From Psychrobacter sp. DAB_AL43B (GTDB lineage: Bacteria; Pseudomonadota; Gammaproteobacteria; Pseudomonadales; Moraxellaceae), in NCBI RefSeq assembly GCF_900168255.1, contig NZ_LT799838.1, positions 1,736,001 to 1,800,000 on the forward strand: DNA of 64,000 nucleotides. Direction: 5' to 3'. Positions 27,093 to 36,171 of the stretch are shown here, one piece after another. The notes beneath the pieces were generated by a model. The model ran no database searches. It was not told the origin of the DNA and saw nothing but the letters and a program-made list of their open reading frames with translations. Position 1 is the stretch's first letter. The number at the start of each line of letters is the position of its first letter. The translations under genes were made by a program, and so were the position numbers.

Positions 27093-27641
27093 AGCCTTTC
27101 CTTAATCAGTTTTTTATGGTGGTGTTTTAACAAGTAGCAGTCAGAGCATTTTATCTCTATTTTTTCTTCACGACATCAAATATCATGTTTTTCTCTGGCT
27201 GTAGCCTCTTCTACAATTCATTATTATACTTTCTAAAACCACAGCAAAAAATGATTAGAAATTATTTTTTTATGGAACTATCCATGTTAAGCCCTTCCCT
27301 CTTAGAAGATTAACATCAAACCAATAATTGTTTTGCCAATATCATACTCAATATCAATAAACCTCTTCAGGCTATTGACTACCTAGCACAAAGATATTGA
27401 TTTATACTTTCTTTTTTTCTTAGGTGAGACTATTCAGTATTGGGGTTTGCAGCTTGTTATCATAAAGCTGTTATGTTATTTTATATATCGATAACTTTTA
27501 TATCGATATATAAAATAACTGATATGCTATAAAAAGTGTAATGTTAGCACCTTAATTTTGGCTTTAAACAATTGATGACGCCCAGTCCTTTCGTTGCAAA
27601 CGTTGAGGTGTTACGGTGTTAGTGATGTATAAGGAATGAAT
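27093..27641. other. AT-rich intergenic region with a long inverted repeat
   Basis: 549 bp without a gene. It holds the promoters of the divergent carboxypeptidase and reductase genes and the 19-bp inverted repeat at 27475-27519. Nothing else stands out. Confidence 0.5.
27475..27519. promoter_or_regulatory. inverted repeat with 19-bp arms upstream of acuI-like gene
   Basis: GTTATTTTATATATCGATA at 27475-27493 is repeated as its exact reverse complement at 27501-27519 after a 7-base spacer. It lies about 120 bp upstream of the reductase start. It may be an operator for a dimeric regulator or form a hairpin in the leader; no T-run follows. Confidence 0.6.
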
Positions 27642-28625
27642 ATGAAAGCGTTTTTAGTAGAGAAAGTAGCAGATAGAGAATTCTTAGCTGCAATAAAAGA
27701 AGTGCCTGAACCTAAGTGCGACGAAGATGAGATTGTAATCAAGGTATCCTATTCATCACTGAATTATAAGGATGCCTTAAGTTCTATAGGAAATCCTGGC
27801 GTCACTAGAAAATTCCCGCATATCACGGGTATTGATGTGGCTGGAGTGGTACATGAAACAGCATCTGACGCATTTGTAATCGGAGAAAAAGTATTGGTCA
27901 CCGGCTACGACTTGGGTATGAACACCGATGGTGGCCACGCAGAGTTTGTCAAAGTGCCCGCATCATGGGTCGCTAGCATTCCGGATGCGATAAGTGACAA
28001 AGAAATAATGACTTTTGGTACTGCAGGATTAACAGCAGCTTTGAGTGTCAATGAATTGCTAGACAACGGTGTCAAGCCAGAAGATGGTGAGGTTTTAGTC
28101 ACTGGCGCCACAGGTGGCGTGGGTTCTATCGCCGTTTCTATCCTGAAAAAGATTGGCTTTACCGTCGTTGCCGTATCAGGAAAAGAAGAGCAAATCGATT
28201 ACTTAAAGCAAATTGGTGCCTCAGAAGTCATCCTTAGAGATACCTTCAATGAGGATGCTAAAAAACCCATAATGGCTGAAAGGTACGCAGGGGTTGTCGA
28301 TACGGTAGGCGGTGAGATATTAGCCAATGCCTTGAAATATATAAAATATGATGGTGTAGCCACTTGCTGTGGGCTAACAGCGTCATATGAACTCAATACC
28401 AATGTATTCCCGTTTATTTTACGAGGAGTAAGATTGATCGGTATTGACTCTGTCGAATGCAAGTTAGAGAAGAAGCAAGCAGCATGGGATAAGTTAGCGG
28501 ATGAATGGAAAATAGATACTTTGGATAGTATAACTAATGAGATTACTCTAGAAGGTGTCAAAGATATCTACGCATTAATGTTAGAGGGAAAATCAGTAGG
28601 CAGGTATGTGGTAAAAATATCATAA
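27642..28625 (+). CDS. YhdH/AcuI-family NADPH-dependent acryloyl-CoA or quinone reductase
   Basis: 327 residues from the ATG at 27642, six bases after AAGGA; another ATG at 27636 abuts that site. This is a medium-chain dehydrogenase/reductase without structural zinc. Signatures are YSSLNYKDALSSIGNPGVTR, FPHITGIDVAGVV, and the NADPH loop VLVTGATGGVGSIAVSILKK. The YhdH/AcuI group reduces acryloyl-CoA to propionyl-CoA, detoxifying a product of DMSP or 3-hydroxypropionate metabolism. The substrate is taken from the family. Confidence 0.88.
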   Translation: MKAFLVEKVADREFLAAIKEVPEPKCDEDEIVIKVSYSSLNYKDALSSIGNPGVTRKFPHITGIDVAGVVHETASDAFVIGEKVLVTGYDLGMNTDGGHAEFVKVPASWVASIPDAISDKEIMTFGTAGLTAALSVNELLDNGVKPEDGEVLVTGATGGVGSIAVSILKKIGFTVVAVSGKEEQIDYLKQIGASEVILRDTFNEDAKKPIMAERYAGVVDTVGGEILANALKYIKYDGVATCCGLTASYELNTNVFPFILRGVRLIGIDSVECKLEKKQAAWDKLADEWKIDTLDSITNEITLEGVKDIYALMLEGKSVGRYVVKIS

Positions 28626-28779
28626 GGGTTTAGTTTCTCAGCGATATGATATGCCTCAAGCATATGGCAAAAGATTTTATTCAAAATAGGCAGGGTAATC
28701 CCCCCCAATAAATAAGAACCCTTAATAATTTGGTTCACCCTCAAAAACCTCACTCAAAGTACATCACCAATATCTCAAT

Positions 28780-28811
28780 AATACAGACCATTGCTATCAA
28801 TGGTCTGTATT
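28780..28811. terminator. bidirectional terminator between acuI-like gene and ppc
   Basis: AATACAGACCATTG pairs perfectly with CAATGGTCTGTATT around CTAT. T- or A-rich flanks on both sides suit the convergent genes. Confidence 0.7.
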
Positions 28812-28894
28812 TAAAGGTTCAAGTCATATTTTTCTGCTTTTAGCAGATCATAAGTGTTTGCTATTTTCACTCCATAACCATACTGCTCTAGCAA

Positions 28895-31690
28895 TTACCC
28901 CGTATTACGTAGACCCGCTGCCAACGCATTGATACTACGGATCAATGGATCTTCAACGGCAAGATCACCATGATTAAGGTCACCATGGTTCACATCACTT
29001 TTAGCCTCTTTTTGTCTGGCACGTTTTAGTAGCTCTATTTGGATATAGTTGGTTGGATCTAAATAAGCGTTCCGCCATTCAAGAGAAGCCGCAAGATTCT
29101 GCTGATGAGCCAATAATGATGTCTGGTTAAGCAAAGAATTTAAACCTGAACAGGTGAGCTGGTGTTCATCGATTACCGCTTGCATAATCTTTTTACGTAA
29201 TCCCTCATCTTCACATAGCTGGCTATAAGCCTGAGCAATACTCATATCAGATTTGGTAAAAGCCATTTCAATATTGCTAATGAACACGTTAAAGAATGGC
29301 CAGCAGTCATTCATCTCCTTCATCAATGCTTCATCATCGATGACGCTATGTAAAGCACTGCCGACACCATACCAAGCAGGCAGTGTAAAGCGTGCTAGTG
29401 ACCAACCAAATACCCAAGGAATTGCGCGCAAGGTCGTCTTACTTGGCAAACCCTTATTACGGTGCGCTGGGCGTGAGCCGATATTTAATAAAGAGATTTC
29501 TGCCACTGGCGTGGCTTGTGAGTAGAATTGATAAAAGCCTTCGGTATGATCAGTCAGCTGACGGTAACGCTGCTCACCAGCGTCTGCTAAACGCGCAAAG
29601 AGCGCTTCATAATTTGGTAATTCAGGCGGTTGTACTACAAACCTTGAGGAACAAGCTTTAAGCGTACCAGTGATGCCCATGGTTAGCTCAAACACTGCAG
29701 TATCGGTGTTGGCATATTTAGCATAAAGAACTTCACCTTGCTCGGTTACTTTAATTTGTCCATGCAGTGTACCGGCTGGCTGAGCGGCAATCGCTTTATG
29801 CGTTGAGCCACCACCACGACTGACAGAGCCACCACGACCATGAAACAAGCGGGTTTTGATGCCATATTCATCGGCGATACGGTTAATGGTTTGCTGCGCG
29901 CTATAAAGCTGCCATGCAGAAGTAATGATACCGCCGTCTTTTGATGAATCTGAATAACCTAACATGATTTCTTGGGTGTTATCTGAGTGTTGTAGCAACC
30001 CTCGGTATAGCGGATTATCTAAAACTGCAGGTAGGATCTTATCGATGTTTTTAAGGTCTTCAATCGTCTCAAACAAGGGTGCGACGGGTAAATCAGCAGA
30101 TAATTGCCCCTTATCATCAATCTTACATAAGCCTGCAAAGCGCATTAATAGTAAAACTTCCAATAACTGACTGGCGTTGTTGGTCATCGAAATAACATAA
30201 CTGCCGAAAGTATCTTGTCCGACCAGTTTACGTAATGTGGCCACAGAGTGCATCAAAGCCAATTGTTCGCGTGTTTTATCACTCAAGTTATCGGTGTAAA
30301 TAAGTGGTGTGCCCGGCTTTTCAAGTAAGCGCGTTAACCATTGTTGGCGCTCGGTTTCACTAAGGGCTTGATAGTCTGGCAAATTAGAGGCATTGGCAAA
30401 AATATCAGCTATCACCTCGCTATGATAAGACGACTCTTGGCGAATATCGAGCGCTGCTAGATGAAAACCACAGGTTTTGACCAGACGAATCATATCTAGC
30501 AATAAGCCTTCGCCATGTGCTTTGTCATGAGTATTCACGCTTTTTCGGATGATGCGTAAATCTTCTAATAGCTCTTGTGGGTTGGCGTAAGCATCTTGTG
30601 CAGCTTCAGGATCTGTACCTTTACTTTGAATGTGACGATTGGTCGCTTTTATTTTGGCAAGGATAATCGATAACAGCCTTCGGTACGGCTCATTGCCATA
30701 ATCATCAAGATTGTAATCAAAGACTCGTCTATCGAGCTCAATGTAACTTTCAATCTTTGCATATACTTCAGGTTCGATAGGAACAATCGTATCGCTATGA
30801 ATCAGTTGGCGACGGAGTTTCTTGAGCAGGACTTGGTAGTGGCGCAAAACGGCATTGGCATGCATCAGCACTGCCATTTCTGTGGTGTCATGAGTGACAA
30901 AGGGATTGCCATCTCTGTCGCCACCGATCCAAGAGCCAAAGCTTATGAAAGCAGGTAGTGGATAGTCTATTAGCTCAGGATAGATATCAACAATGGCATC
31001 TTTAATATTGCGATAAACCTTGGGAATGGCGTTGAATAAACTGGCATTGAAATAGTGTAAACCATTATTGATCTCGTCATAGACTAAAGGCTTACGCGTA
31101 CGTACTTCATCCGATGACCATAATAAATCAATGGTTTGCGCCGTTTGTTCTTTCGCTTGCTGATAGGCAAAACTGTTTTCAGGAAGATTGTTCAAAGCAT
31201 CGCTATGCGTAAAGAGACTCTGTAATAGATTCATCGTCGTACGGCGACGCGCTTCAGTAGGATGGGCGGTAAATACCGGGATAAATTTTAGCTGTTCAAT
31301 CAGCTCTTGCATTTGTGCCGGCTCAATATTGCGTTCACGGCACTCTAGCAAGGTGCGGCGAAACGAGCCTTCCCAGCTTTGATCGGATTGCATACGCATG
31401 GCTTGACGCTGCTCTCGTAAGTAGTTTTCTTCACTTAGATTGGCTAAGAAGAAATAGATAGAAAAGCTACGTATGACATTTTTTAAGGTTTGATTGTCTA
31501 ACGAGGCTATGAAGTCGATAAGTTGTTGCTTGTTCGCTTCGTTAGGCGCGCGGCGTTGTTGGATAAAGCCTGTGCGCAGGGTTTCAATCGTATGGAGCGT
31601 TTGTTCGCCCGTTTGCCGAGAAATTGCATCCCCTAGGAATGATCCTAATAAGCTGATGCGTTCGCGTAGTACGTCGTTATCGATAGTCAT
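28895..31690 (-). CDS. ppc: phosphoenolpyruvate carboxylase
   Basis: 931 residues from the ATG at 31690, which has AAGG six bases upstream; an earlier in-frame ATG at 31729 lacks one. It adds bicarbonate to PEP to give oxaloacetate, refilling the TCA cycle. Conserved segments: FTAHPTEARRRT (catalytic His), LGYSDSSKDGGIITSAWQLY, FHGRGGSVSRGGG (PEP/catalytic loop), IPWVFGWSLARFTLPAWYG, and the C-terminal GLRNTG. Length is normal. It ends near the bidirectional terminator shared with the acuI-like gene. Confidence 0.96.
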   Translation of the reverse strand: MTIDNDVLRERISLLGSFLGDAISRQTGEQTLHTIETLRTGFIQQRRAPNEANKQQLIDFIASLDNQTLKNVIRSFSIYFFLANLSEENYLREQRQAMRMQSDQSWEGSFRRTLLECRERNIEPAQMQELIEQLKFIPVFTAHPTEARRRTTMNLLQSLFTHSDALNNLPENSFAYQQAKEQTAQTIDLLWSSDEVRTRKPLVYDEINNGLHYFNASLFNAIPKVYRNIKDAIVDIYPELIDYPLPAFISFGSWIGGDRDGNPFVTHDTTEMAVLMHANAVLRHYQVLLKKLRRQLIHSDTIVPIEPEVYAKIESYIELDRRVFDYNLDDYGNEPYRRLLSIILAKIKATNRHIQSKGTDPEAAQDAYANPQELLEDLRIIRKSVNTHDKAHGEGLLLDMIRLVKTCGFHLAALDIRQESSYHSEVIADIFANASNLPDYQALSETERQQWLTRLLEKPGTPLIYTDNLSDKTREQLALMHSVATLRKLVGQDTFGSYVISMTNNASQLLEVLLLMRFAGLCKIDDKGQLSADLPVAPLFETIEDLKNIDKILPAVLDNPLYRGLLQHSDNTQEIMLGYSDSSKDGGIITSAWQLYSAQQTINRIADEYGIKTRLFHGRGGSVSRGGGSTHKAIAAQPAGTLHGQIKVTEQGEVLYAKYANTDTAVFELTMGITGTLKACSSRFVVQPPELPNYEALFARLADAGEQRYRQLTDHTEGFYQFYSQATPVAEISLLNIGSRPAHRNKGLPSKTTLRAIPWVFGWSLARFTLPAWYGVGSALHSVIDDEALMKEMNDCWPFFNVFISNIEMAFTKSDMSIAQAYSQLCEDEGLRKKIMQAVIDEHQLTCSGLNSLLNQTSLLAHQQNLAASLEWRNAYLDPTNYIQIELLKRARQKEAKSDVNHGDLNHGDLAVEDPLIRSINALAAGLRNTG

Positions 31691-31847
31691 CCTTAACCTT
31701 CTCATCAAATTAGTGGGCGAAATAGTCATGCGGTCTTAAGCGTGGTTTCTATATAGATAATTCTTTGCGACATAGATAGTTCTTTGCGACAAAAATTTAT
31801 CACCATATTCACCAGCAGTGCTGTTCAAACTTATCTCTACGATTTCT

Positions 31848-32045
31848 TCAGTATAGTTCAGCAATCAGCTTACTATGTTTTTTAGTATGTTTTTTAGTCA
31901 ATATGTAGTGAGCAATCATCACGATACAAATATCCCAAAATACCGAACTCAGCCCCAAAAATTGCATGCTGGATGCCATGGCTATAAAGGTTATCAGCGC
32001 CGATATTCTTTTATTATCTTCAGCAACGATTTTAATACTATTCAT
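31848..32045 (-). CDS. possible small membrane protein
   Basis: 65 codons with two hydrophobic stretches (ALITFIAMASSMQFLGLSSV, then FWDICIVMIAHYIL) and a basic tail (KKHTKKHSK). No clear ribosome site lies before the ATG, and I recognise no family. Hydrophobic frames arise easily in AT-rich DNA, so this is doubtful. Confidence 0.25.
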   Translation of the reverse strand: MNSIKIVAEDNKRISALITFIAMASSMQFLGLSSVFWDICIVMIAHYILTKKHTKKHSKLIAELY

Positions 32046-32166
32046 GCATTACATATATTGATTTATACGGCGTATGAAAAGTTATGGCATCAGACTTCAC
32101 ATACAAGAATTCGCAAACCGCGAAAGTTTCATTTGTATATAATAGATTCATTTTAAAAACGATACA

Positions 32167-32244
32167 GTGCTATTGACTATAAATTTTTTGCAGCCTCAGT
32201 CACGCCTGCGAACAGCAAGCAAGAAAAAATGATAGCAATAGCAC
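32167..32244. repeat. dispersed hairpin repeat, copy B
   Basis: A 78-bp unit. GTGCTATTG at the left pairs exactly with CAATAGCAC at the right, where copy A has ACTGG/CCAGT: the stem differs but stays paired. The core GCAGCCTCAGTCACGCCTGC is a diverged form of the core in copies A and C. AAAACGATACA precedes it as in copy C. Confidence 0.75.
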
Positions 32245-32263
32245 ATTATTACAATCGTATCGC

Positions 32264-32310
32264 TTTCATTTTCATTTTCATTTTCATTTTCATTTTCATT
32301 TTCATTTTCA
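32264..32310. repeat. TTTTCA microsatellite
   Basis: Nearly eight uninterrupted copies of the hexamer TTTTCA, intergenic between ppc and the mmsA remnant. Confidence 0.9.
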
Positions 32311-32423
32311 ACTGACTATAGTCTATTAAAATTTTTTTGAATAATCTAAATGTGCTTTCTTTATAAAAACAAGGTTAAGGTATTGCTTATATTTTTCAAA
32401 TTATCACTAATAGGATGCAAGTT

Positions 32424-33164
32424 CTAATCTAGAGTTGGCATAGAAAACTGCTTGTCTTCTCGTATGGTAGCACTTGGCCAGCGCTGGGTAACAGCTTTAC
32501 GGCGAGTAAAAAACCTTACACCGTCTGGTCCATACATAAACAGATCTCCAAATAATGAGCGCTTCCAACCACCAAAACTTTGCGATGTTACTGCCACTGG
32601 TAATGGAATATTCACCCCAACCATACCGACTTGGATATTATCAACGAAATAGCGAGCCGCTTCCCCATCTCGGGTATAAATACACGTGCCATTACCATAT
32701 TCATGTTCATTTATAAGTTCTATCGCTTCTTCCATTGTCTGCACACGCATAATTTGAAGTACGGGACCAAAAATCTCTGCATCATAACTGTCCATCTCTT
32801 TTGTCACATGGTCTATTAGAGTAGGACCAACAAAGAACCCTTGCTCATGACCTATTGGTGCTGCATTAGAACCATCAATGATGACATCTGCTCCTTGGTT
32901 TGCAGCACTTTTGATATGCTCCAAAATTTTAGTTTTATGAGCTTGCGTAATGACAGGACCAAAATCATTTTCTTGGTCTGAATAGACACCCAATTTTAAT
33001 TGCTGTATCACCGAGCTGTAATGCTTCAACCATTCTGTCAGCAATAATCATCGCCTACTGCTACCGCAACAGACAAAGCCATACAACGTTTACCTAACGA
33101 GCCAAAAGCTGCGCCTAATAGAGAAGTGACCACATTATCTATGTCAGCGTCTGGCATCACTACG
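32424..33164 (-). pseudogene. mmsA: mmsA remnant (methylmalonate-semialdehyde dehydrogenase), N-terminally deleted and frameshifted
   Basis: The open part (32424-33044) keeps about 200 C-terminal residues: FGPVITQAHKTKILEHI, EIFGPVLQIMRV, NGTCIYTRDGEAARYF and SFGGWKRSLFGDLFMYGPDG, typical of CoA-acylating MMSDH. Just upstream another frame gives [20 protein letters not shown] and [15 protein letters not shown] (the catalytic-cysteine region), then a stop; a third frame bridges with [10 protein letters not shown]. So at least two frameshifts break it. The first half of the gene, including the NAD fold, is missing, replaced at about 33164 by the start of a permease gene. It cannot make an active enzyme. 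Confidence 0.85.
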
Positions 33165-33498
33165 TTAAAATCGCACAGGCCATGACGATAGACAAAACAG
33201 CCTGCTTTTTACCGAGCTTGGTAACTAATGACTCTGATATGCTAAGTGCGGACTCTGAATCATCCATCAACTTGCCAAATATAGCGCCTAGTAGAAAAAG
33301 TGGGAAGAAGCTGATGATATATCCGCCTAGACCTTTCATCAACACCTGGGCATAAACGCCAAGCATCGTACTGGCTTCACCACTTAAAAGCACAGCAAGC
33401 ATTGCTAATAATGGCGCTAATAAAATGACGCTATGACCACGGTAGGCCAAATACATCAATAACCCTAGCGAAAGAAAGATGGGCAAGAAACTTATCAT
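33165..33498 (-). pseudogene. GntP-family permease, N-terminal fragment
   Basis: From an ATG at 33498 (AAGGAG five bases upstream) the frame gives about 112 residues of a membrane transporter: FLPIFLSLGLLMYLAYRGHS and SVILLAPLLAMLAVLLSG, then FFPLFLLGAIFGKLMDDSES, the GntP/gluconate:H+ symporter beginning. It stops soon after entering mmsA sequence out of frame. The rest of the permease, normally about 450 residues, is gone. Divergent to an IclR regulator that probably controlled it. Confidence 0.8.
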
Positions 33499-33668
33499 AT
33501 GCACTCCTTGTGCGACACCAGATCTATTTTATAAAAAAAACATAACGATAAATTTTCTATCGATTTAATAAAATCACAGAATAACTTTATAATAACAAGC
33601 CTCAAACGCATAAATATTATCGTTATAATGATTAGAGTTATTTCATGTCATATGGGAGCTAAGAAGAA

Positions 33669-34439
33669 GTGAGTGATACTAAAAAGAAAGGTTCAAGCGT
33701 TGAGCGTGTTTTACAAATAGTAGAAGTCTTAGCCAGCTCACAGAGGCCAATGAGTGTTAGCGATCTAGCAGAAACGTTAGAGGTGCCTATACCGAGTATG
33801 TATCGGCTGTTGGATCAACTACAAAATCTAGGATTCGTCTATTTAGATTTACATGGGAAAGTAGCGTGCGGGAAACGAACATATAAGTTAGCTATGAATT
33901 TATGGCAAAACAGCCATTTTAAAACCGAAAGGCTGGCCATATTACAGCAACTTTCATCGCAAATAGGAGAAACAGTAGGTATCGCGATCATGCAAGATTT
34001 AGACGTGGTTTATGTAGATCGTGTCTTATCTGAGTGGCCGCTTCAAATATACTTACCAGTTGGAACTCATGTGCCAATTTGGGCAAGTGCAAGTGGTAAG
34101 CTACTTCTGGCACAGTTATCGAATGATAAATGTGAACGTATTATCGATAAGATGTCGATACATGCATTGACTACGAATACACAGACGGATAAAAAAAGGT
34201 TAACGCAGAGTATTACTGAAACACGGGATACTGGCGTAGGAATAGATAACGAAGAGTTTATTCCCGGTATGGTAGCTTGTGCTGTGCTGATTCCTAATGG
34301 GGAAAATGAAGCTTTTGCGACAGTTTTCACCCATGGTCCAACGGTAAGAAAAACTTTGAATGAGTTGTTAGAGTATGTACCTATCATGCGGAAAGCTGCT
34401 GATGAGCTATCAGGTATTTTTAGTAGAGACTATGAATAA
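33669..34439 (+). CDS. IclR-family transcriptional regulator
   Basis: 256 residues from a GTG at 33669. The N-terminal winged helix (VERVLQIVEVLASSQRPMSV, SDLAETLEVPIPSMYRLLDQ) is followed by the IclR effector domain (VGIAIMQDLDVVYVDRVLSE, PIWASASGKLLLAQLS, FIPGMVACAVLIPNG). It is divergent from the broken permease/mmsA operon, so it probably once governed that catabolic pathway (a 3-hydroxy or branched-chain acid route) and is now an orphan, unless it controls genes elsewhere. No lesions are seen. Confidence 0.87.
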   Translation: MSDTKKKGSSVERVLQIVEVLASSQRPMSVSDLAETLEVPIPSMYRLLDQLQNLGFVYLDLHGKVACGKRTYKLAMNLWQNSHFKTERLAILQQLSSQIGETVGIAIMQDLDVVYVDRVLSEWPLQIYLPVGTHVPIWASASGKLLLAQLSNDKCERIIDKMSIHALTTNTQTDKKRLTQSITETRDTGVGIDNEEFIPGMVACAVLIPNGENEAFATVFTHGPTVRKTLNELLEYVPIMRKAADELSGIFSRDYE

Positions 34440-34495
34440 AATTGTTAACAATGGGTAGCCCTCACAACCATAAGAAAGCTAATAAATAGAATTAA

Positions 34496-34570
34496 GCTGC
34501 GTAGTTTAGTTTCTGTATAGGTGTAAAGCCACCATTGCCCATGCTAGAGCGCTCATAATTGTAATAAATA
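34496..34570 (-). pseudogene. IS3-family transposase OrfB, last 24 codons
   Basis: The minus strand reads YYNYERSSMGNGGFTPIQKL, then NYAA and a stop, the usual end of IS3-type OrfB where the integrase domain runs into a short tail. No more of the element is visible upstream. A relic left by deletion. Confidence 0.6.
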
Positions 34571-34775
34571 CAAGGGAATATCCTGAATTCTGTGTAACTG
34601 CCCTTTAGATTAAATCTCTGCTGACACGGTCATCAAACATAACCATAAAGCGTCATTACTTATTCTCCGGTTAGTGGATTATAAGCAGTTACACACTTTT
34701 TAGGAAAGGCTGCACAAGTTTGGGAAAGACCCTAGTTTTTTAGGAAAGCCTCTAACAAAATAAAAGACAATAAAA

Positions 34776-34818
34776 AATCCAATGCTAAACGCTTAATTTA
34801 AACGTGTAACACTGGATT
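34776..34818 (-). terminator. terminator of the KDDKS repeat gene
   Basis: On the minus strand AATCCAGTGTTACACG pairs with CGTTTAGCATTGGATT (two G-T pairs and one mismatch), followed by TTTTTATTG. Confidence 0.75.
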
Positions 34819-34845
34819 AATGACACTAATTGCCTAAATTGCTAA

Positions 34846-35724
34846 CTAACCTTCTAGTTGGTCGATCATACCTTGGTATTGCTCTTTCTTTGCGGCAATC
34901 TTACTACGTTCTTCTTCTGCATTATCTACCGAACCTTTAGAGTCTGCTACTTTCTTATCAAAGGCTTCTAACTCAACAGTTTTGGCATCTAAAAGCCTCT
35001 TAAGCATCATAGCAACCGCTTTTTCGGAAACGTCATGCGTCATATTAGAGGCTTCGGATGTAAAATCATCTTTAAGCTTAGTTGCCCATTGATAGATATT
35101 AGCTATTGTCGCACTGTGCTTATCATCTTTATCAGATGCAGCAGATTTGTCTTCTTTATTAGCATCAGATTTGCTGTCTCTATCAGACTTAAAGTCATCT
35201 TTAAGCTTAGTTGCCCATTGATAGATATTAGCTATCGCCGCACTGTATTTATCGTCTTTATTAGACTTGTCATCTTTATCAGACTTGTCATCTTTATCAG
35301 ACTTGTCATCTTTATCAGACTTGTCATCTTTATCAGACTTGTCATCTTTATCAGACTTGTCATCTTTATCAGACTTGTCATCTTTATTAGACTTGTCATC
35401 TTTATCAGACTTGTCATCTTTATTAGACTTGTCATCTTTATTAGACTTGTCATCTTTATTAGACTTGTCATCTTTATTAGACTTGTCATCTTTATTAGAC
35501 TTGTCATCTTTATTAGACTTGTCATCTTTGTTAGATTTGTCGTCTTTGTTAGATTTGTCGTCTTTGTTAGATTTGTCGTCTTTGTTAGATTTGTCGTCTT
35601 TGTTAGATTTGTCGTCTTTGTTAGATTTGTCGTCTTTTAGAACTTCTACAGATGTCACAGTATTGTTCTTAGGGGTTTCTACTGATTCATTGTCTGTATT
35701 GTTATTAGAAGAATTGTTTGACAT
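34846..35724 (-). CDS. highly hydrophilic hexapeptide-repeat protein (KDDKSN/KDDKSD)
   Basis: 292 residues. After a Ser/Asn-rich start (residues 1-30) there are about 21 copies of KDDKSN or KDDKSD, then two copies of the unit AIANIYQWATKLKDDF separated by another charged stretch, then a C-terminal helical region (KAVAMMLKRLLDAKTVELEA, KKEQYQGMIDQLEG). No signal peptide or membrane segment. The repeat block must be disordered and charge-alternating, resembling LEA/hydrophilin-type stress proteins; the function is unknown. The start ATG is followed by MSNNSS. A strong terminator follows. The 18-bp DNA unit has two synonymous variants that occupy separate blocks. Confidence 0.75.
   Translation of the reverse strand: MSNNSSNNNTDNESVETPKNNTVTSVEVLKDDKSNKDDKSNKDDKSNKDDKSNKDDKSNKDDKSNKDDKSNKDDKSNKDDKSNKDDKSNKDDKSNKDDKSNKDDKSDKDDKSNKDDKSDKDDKSDKDDKSDKDDKSDKDDKSDKDDKSDKDDKSNKDDKYSAAIANIYQWATKLKDDFKSDRDSKSDANKEDKSAASDKDDKHSATIANIYQWATKLKDDFTSEASNMTHDVSEKAVAMMLKRLLDAKTVELEAFDKKVADSKGSVDNAEEERSKIAAKKEQYQGMIDQLEG
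35260..35640. repeat. 18-bp tandem repeat array coding KDDKSN/D
   Basis: About 21 copies in frame. In the N-terminal third of the gene (right side) the unit carries GAC/AAA-type codons (TTTGTTAGATTTGTCGTC on the plus strand); in the rest it carries TTTATTAGACTTGTCATC and then TTTATCAGACTTGTCATC. The blocks are homogeneous inside, which shows separate rounds of expansion. Confidence 0.9.
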
Positions 35725-36171
35725 GATTTATAGTCCTCTTTATATTATTGTTTAGAAAATCTTGATACTTAATATTAAGCCAGTACGATTTTTTATTCAG
35801 TATCTTAATGTAAGTATACCTATCAAGCGCTTAGTCTAATAAAAGCTATGCGCTGCGGTCTAATATTTAGGAGGATGTCGAATTATTAAGTTGCTGATTA
35901 TTGTGCTAGATACAAGAATCCATCCACAATAATTTAAAACATTCAATAGCGTATTTCCGTACACAATCGATGTACGTAAATCTCCTCACATTTCTTAAGG
36001 TTTAGTATAAATTACTAAGAAATATCTCTGTAATCGTGACGTCATATTAAATCAGCCCACTTGTAAACCTCACTTAAAATACCGCTTACCTTTCGATGTT
36101 TGTTATCGGTAGTAATCTTAGTAACTATTGAAGATGTAGATGATCATATAAGAAATAGGAAGGGGAACGTA
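35725..36171. other. intergenic region, nothing specific
   Basis: About 450 bp of AT-rich DNA. I looked for a Fur-type box before the N-hydroxylase gene and found none that convinces. Confidence 0.4.

Larger units (their letters stand above)
31691..32423. other. intergenic region with short repeats and one hairpin repeat
   Basis: It holds a 19-bp tandem duplication (TAGATARTTCTTTGCGACA, 31754-31791) close upstream of ppc, a weak 65-codon frame, hairpin repeat copy B, and a TTTTCA microsatellite. No firm gene. Confidence 0.5.
34440..34845. other. intergenic region with IS3 tail and terminator
   Basis: It holds an IS3-family OrfB tail on the minus strand (34496-34570), short A/G-rich repeats (GGAAAG three times near 34703-34750), and the terminator of the repeat-protein gene. 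No other gene. Confidence 0.5.

Noticed and set aside
31848..32045. Firm call of a small membrane protein
   Set aside because: No ribosome site and no family; kept only as a low-confidence entry.
35260..35640. Possible CRISPR array
   Set aside because: The repeats are contiguous 18-bp units with no unique spacers and lie in a coding frame.
35035..35755. Plus-strand frames with repeats such as FIRLVI and LSSLSD
   Set aside because: They are antisense or shifted readings of the 18-bp repeat array; any frame stays open there. The minus-strand frame has a good start, unique ends and a terminator.
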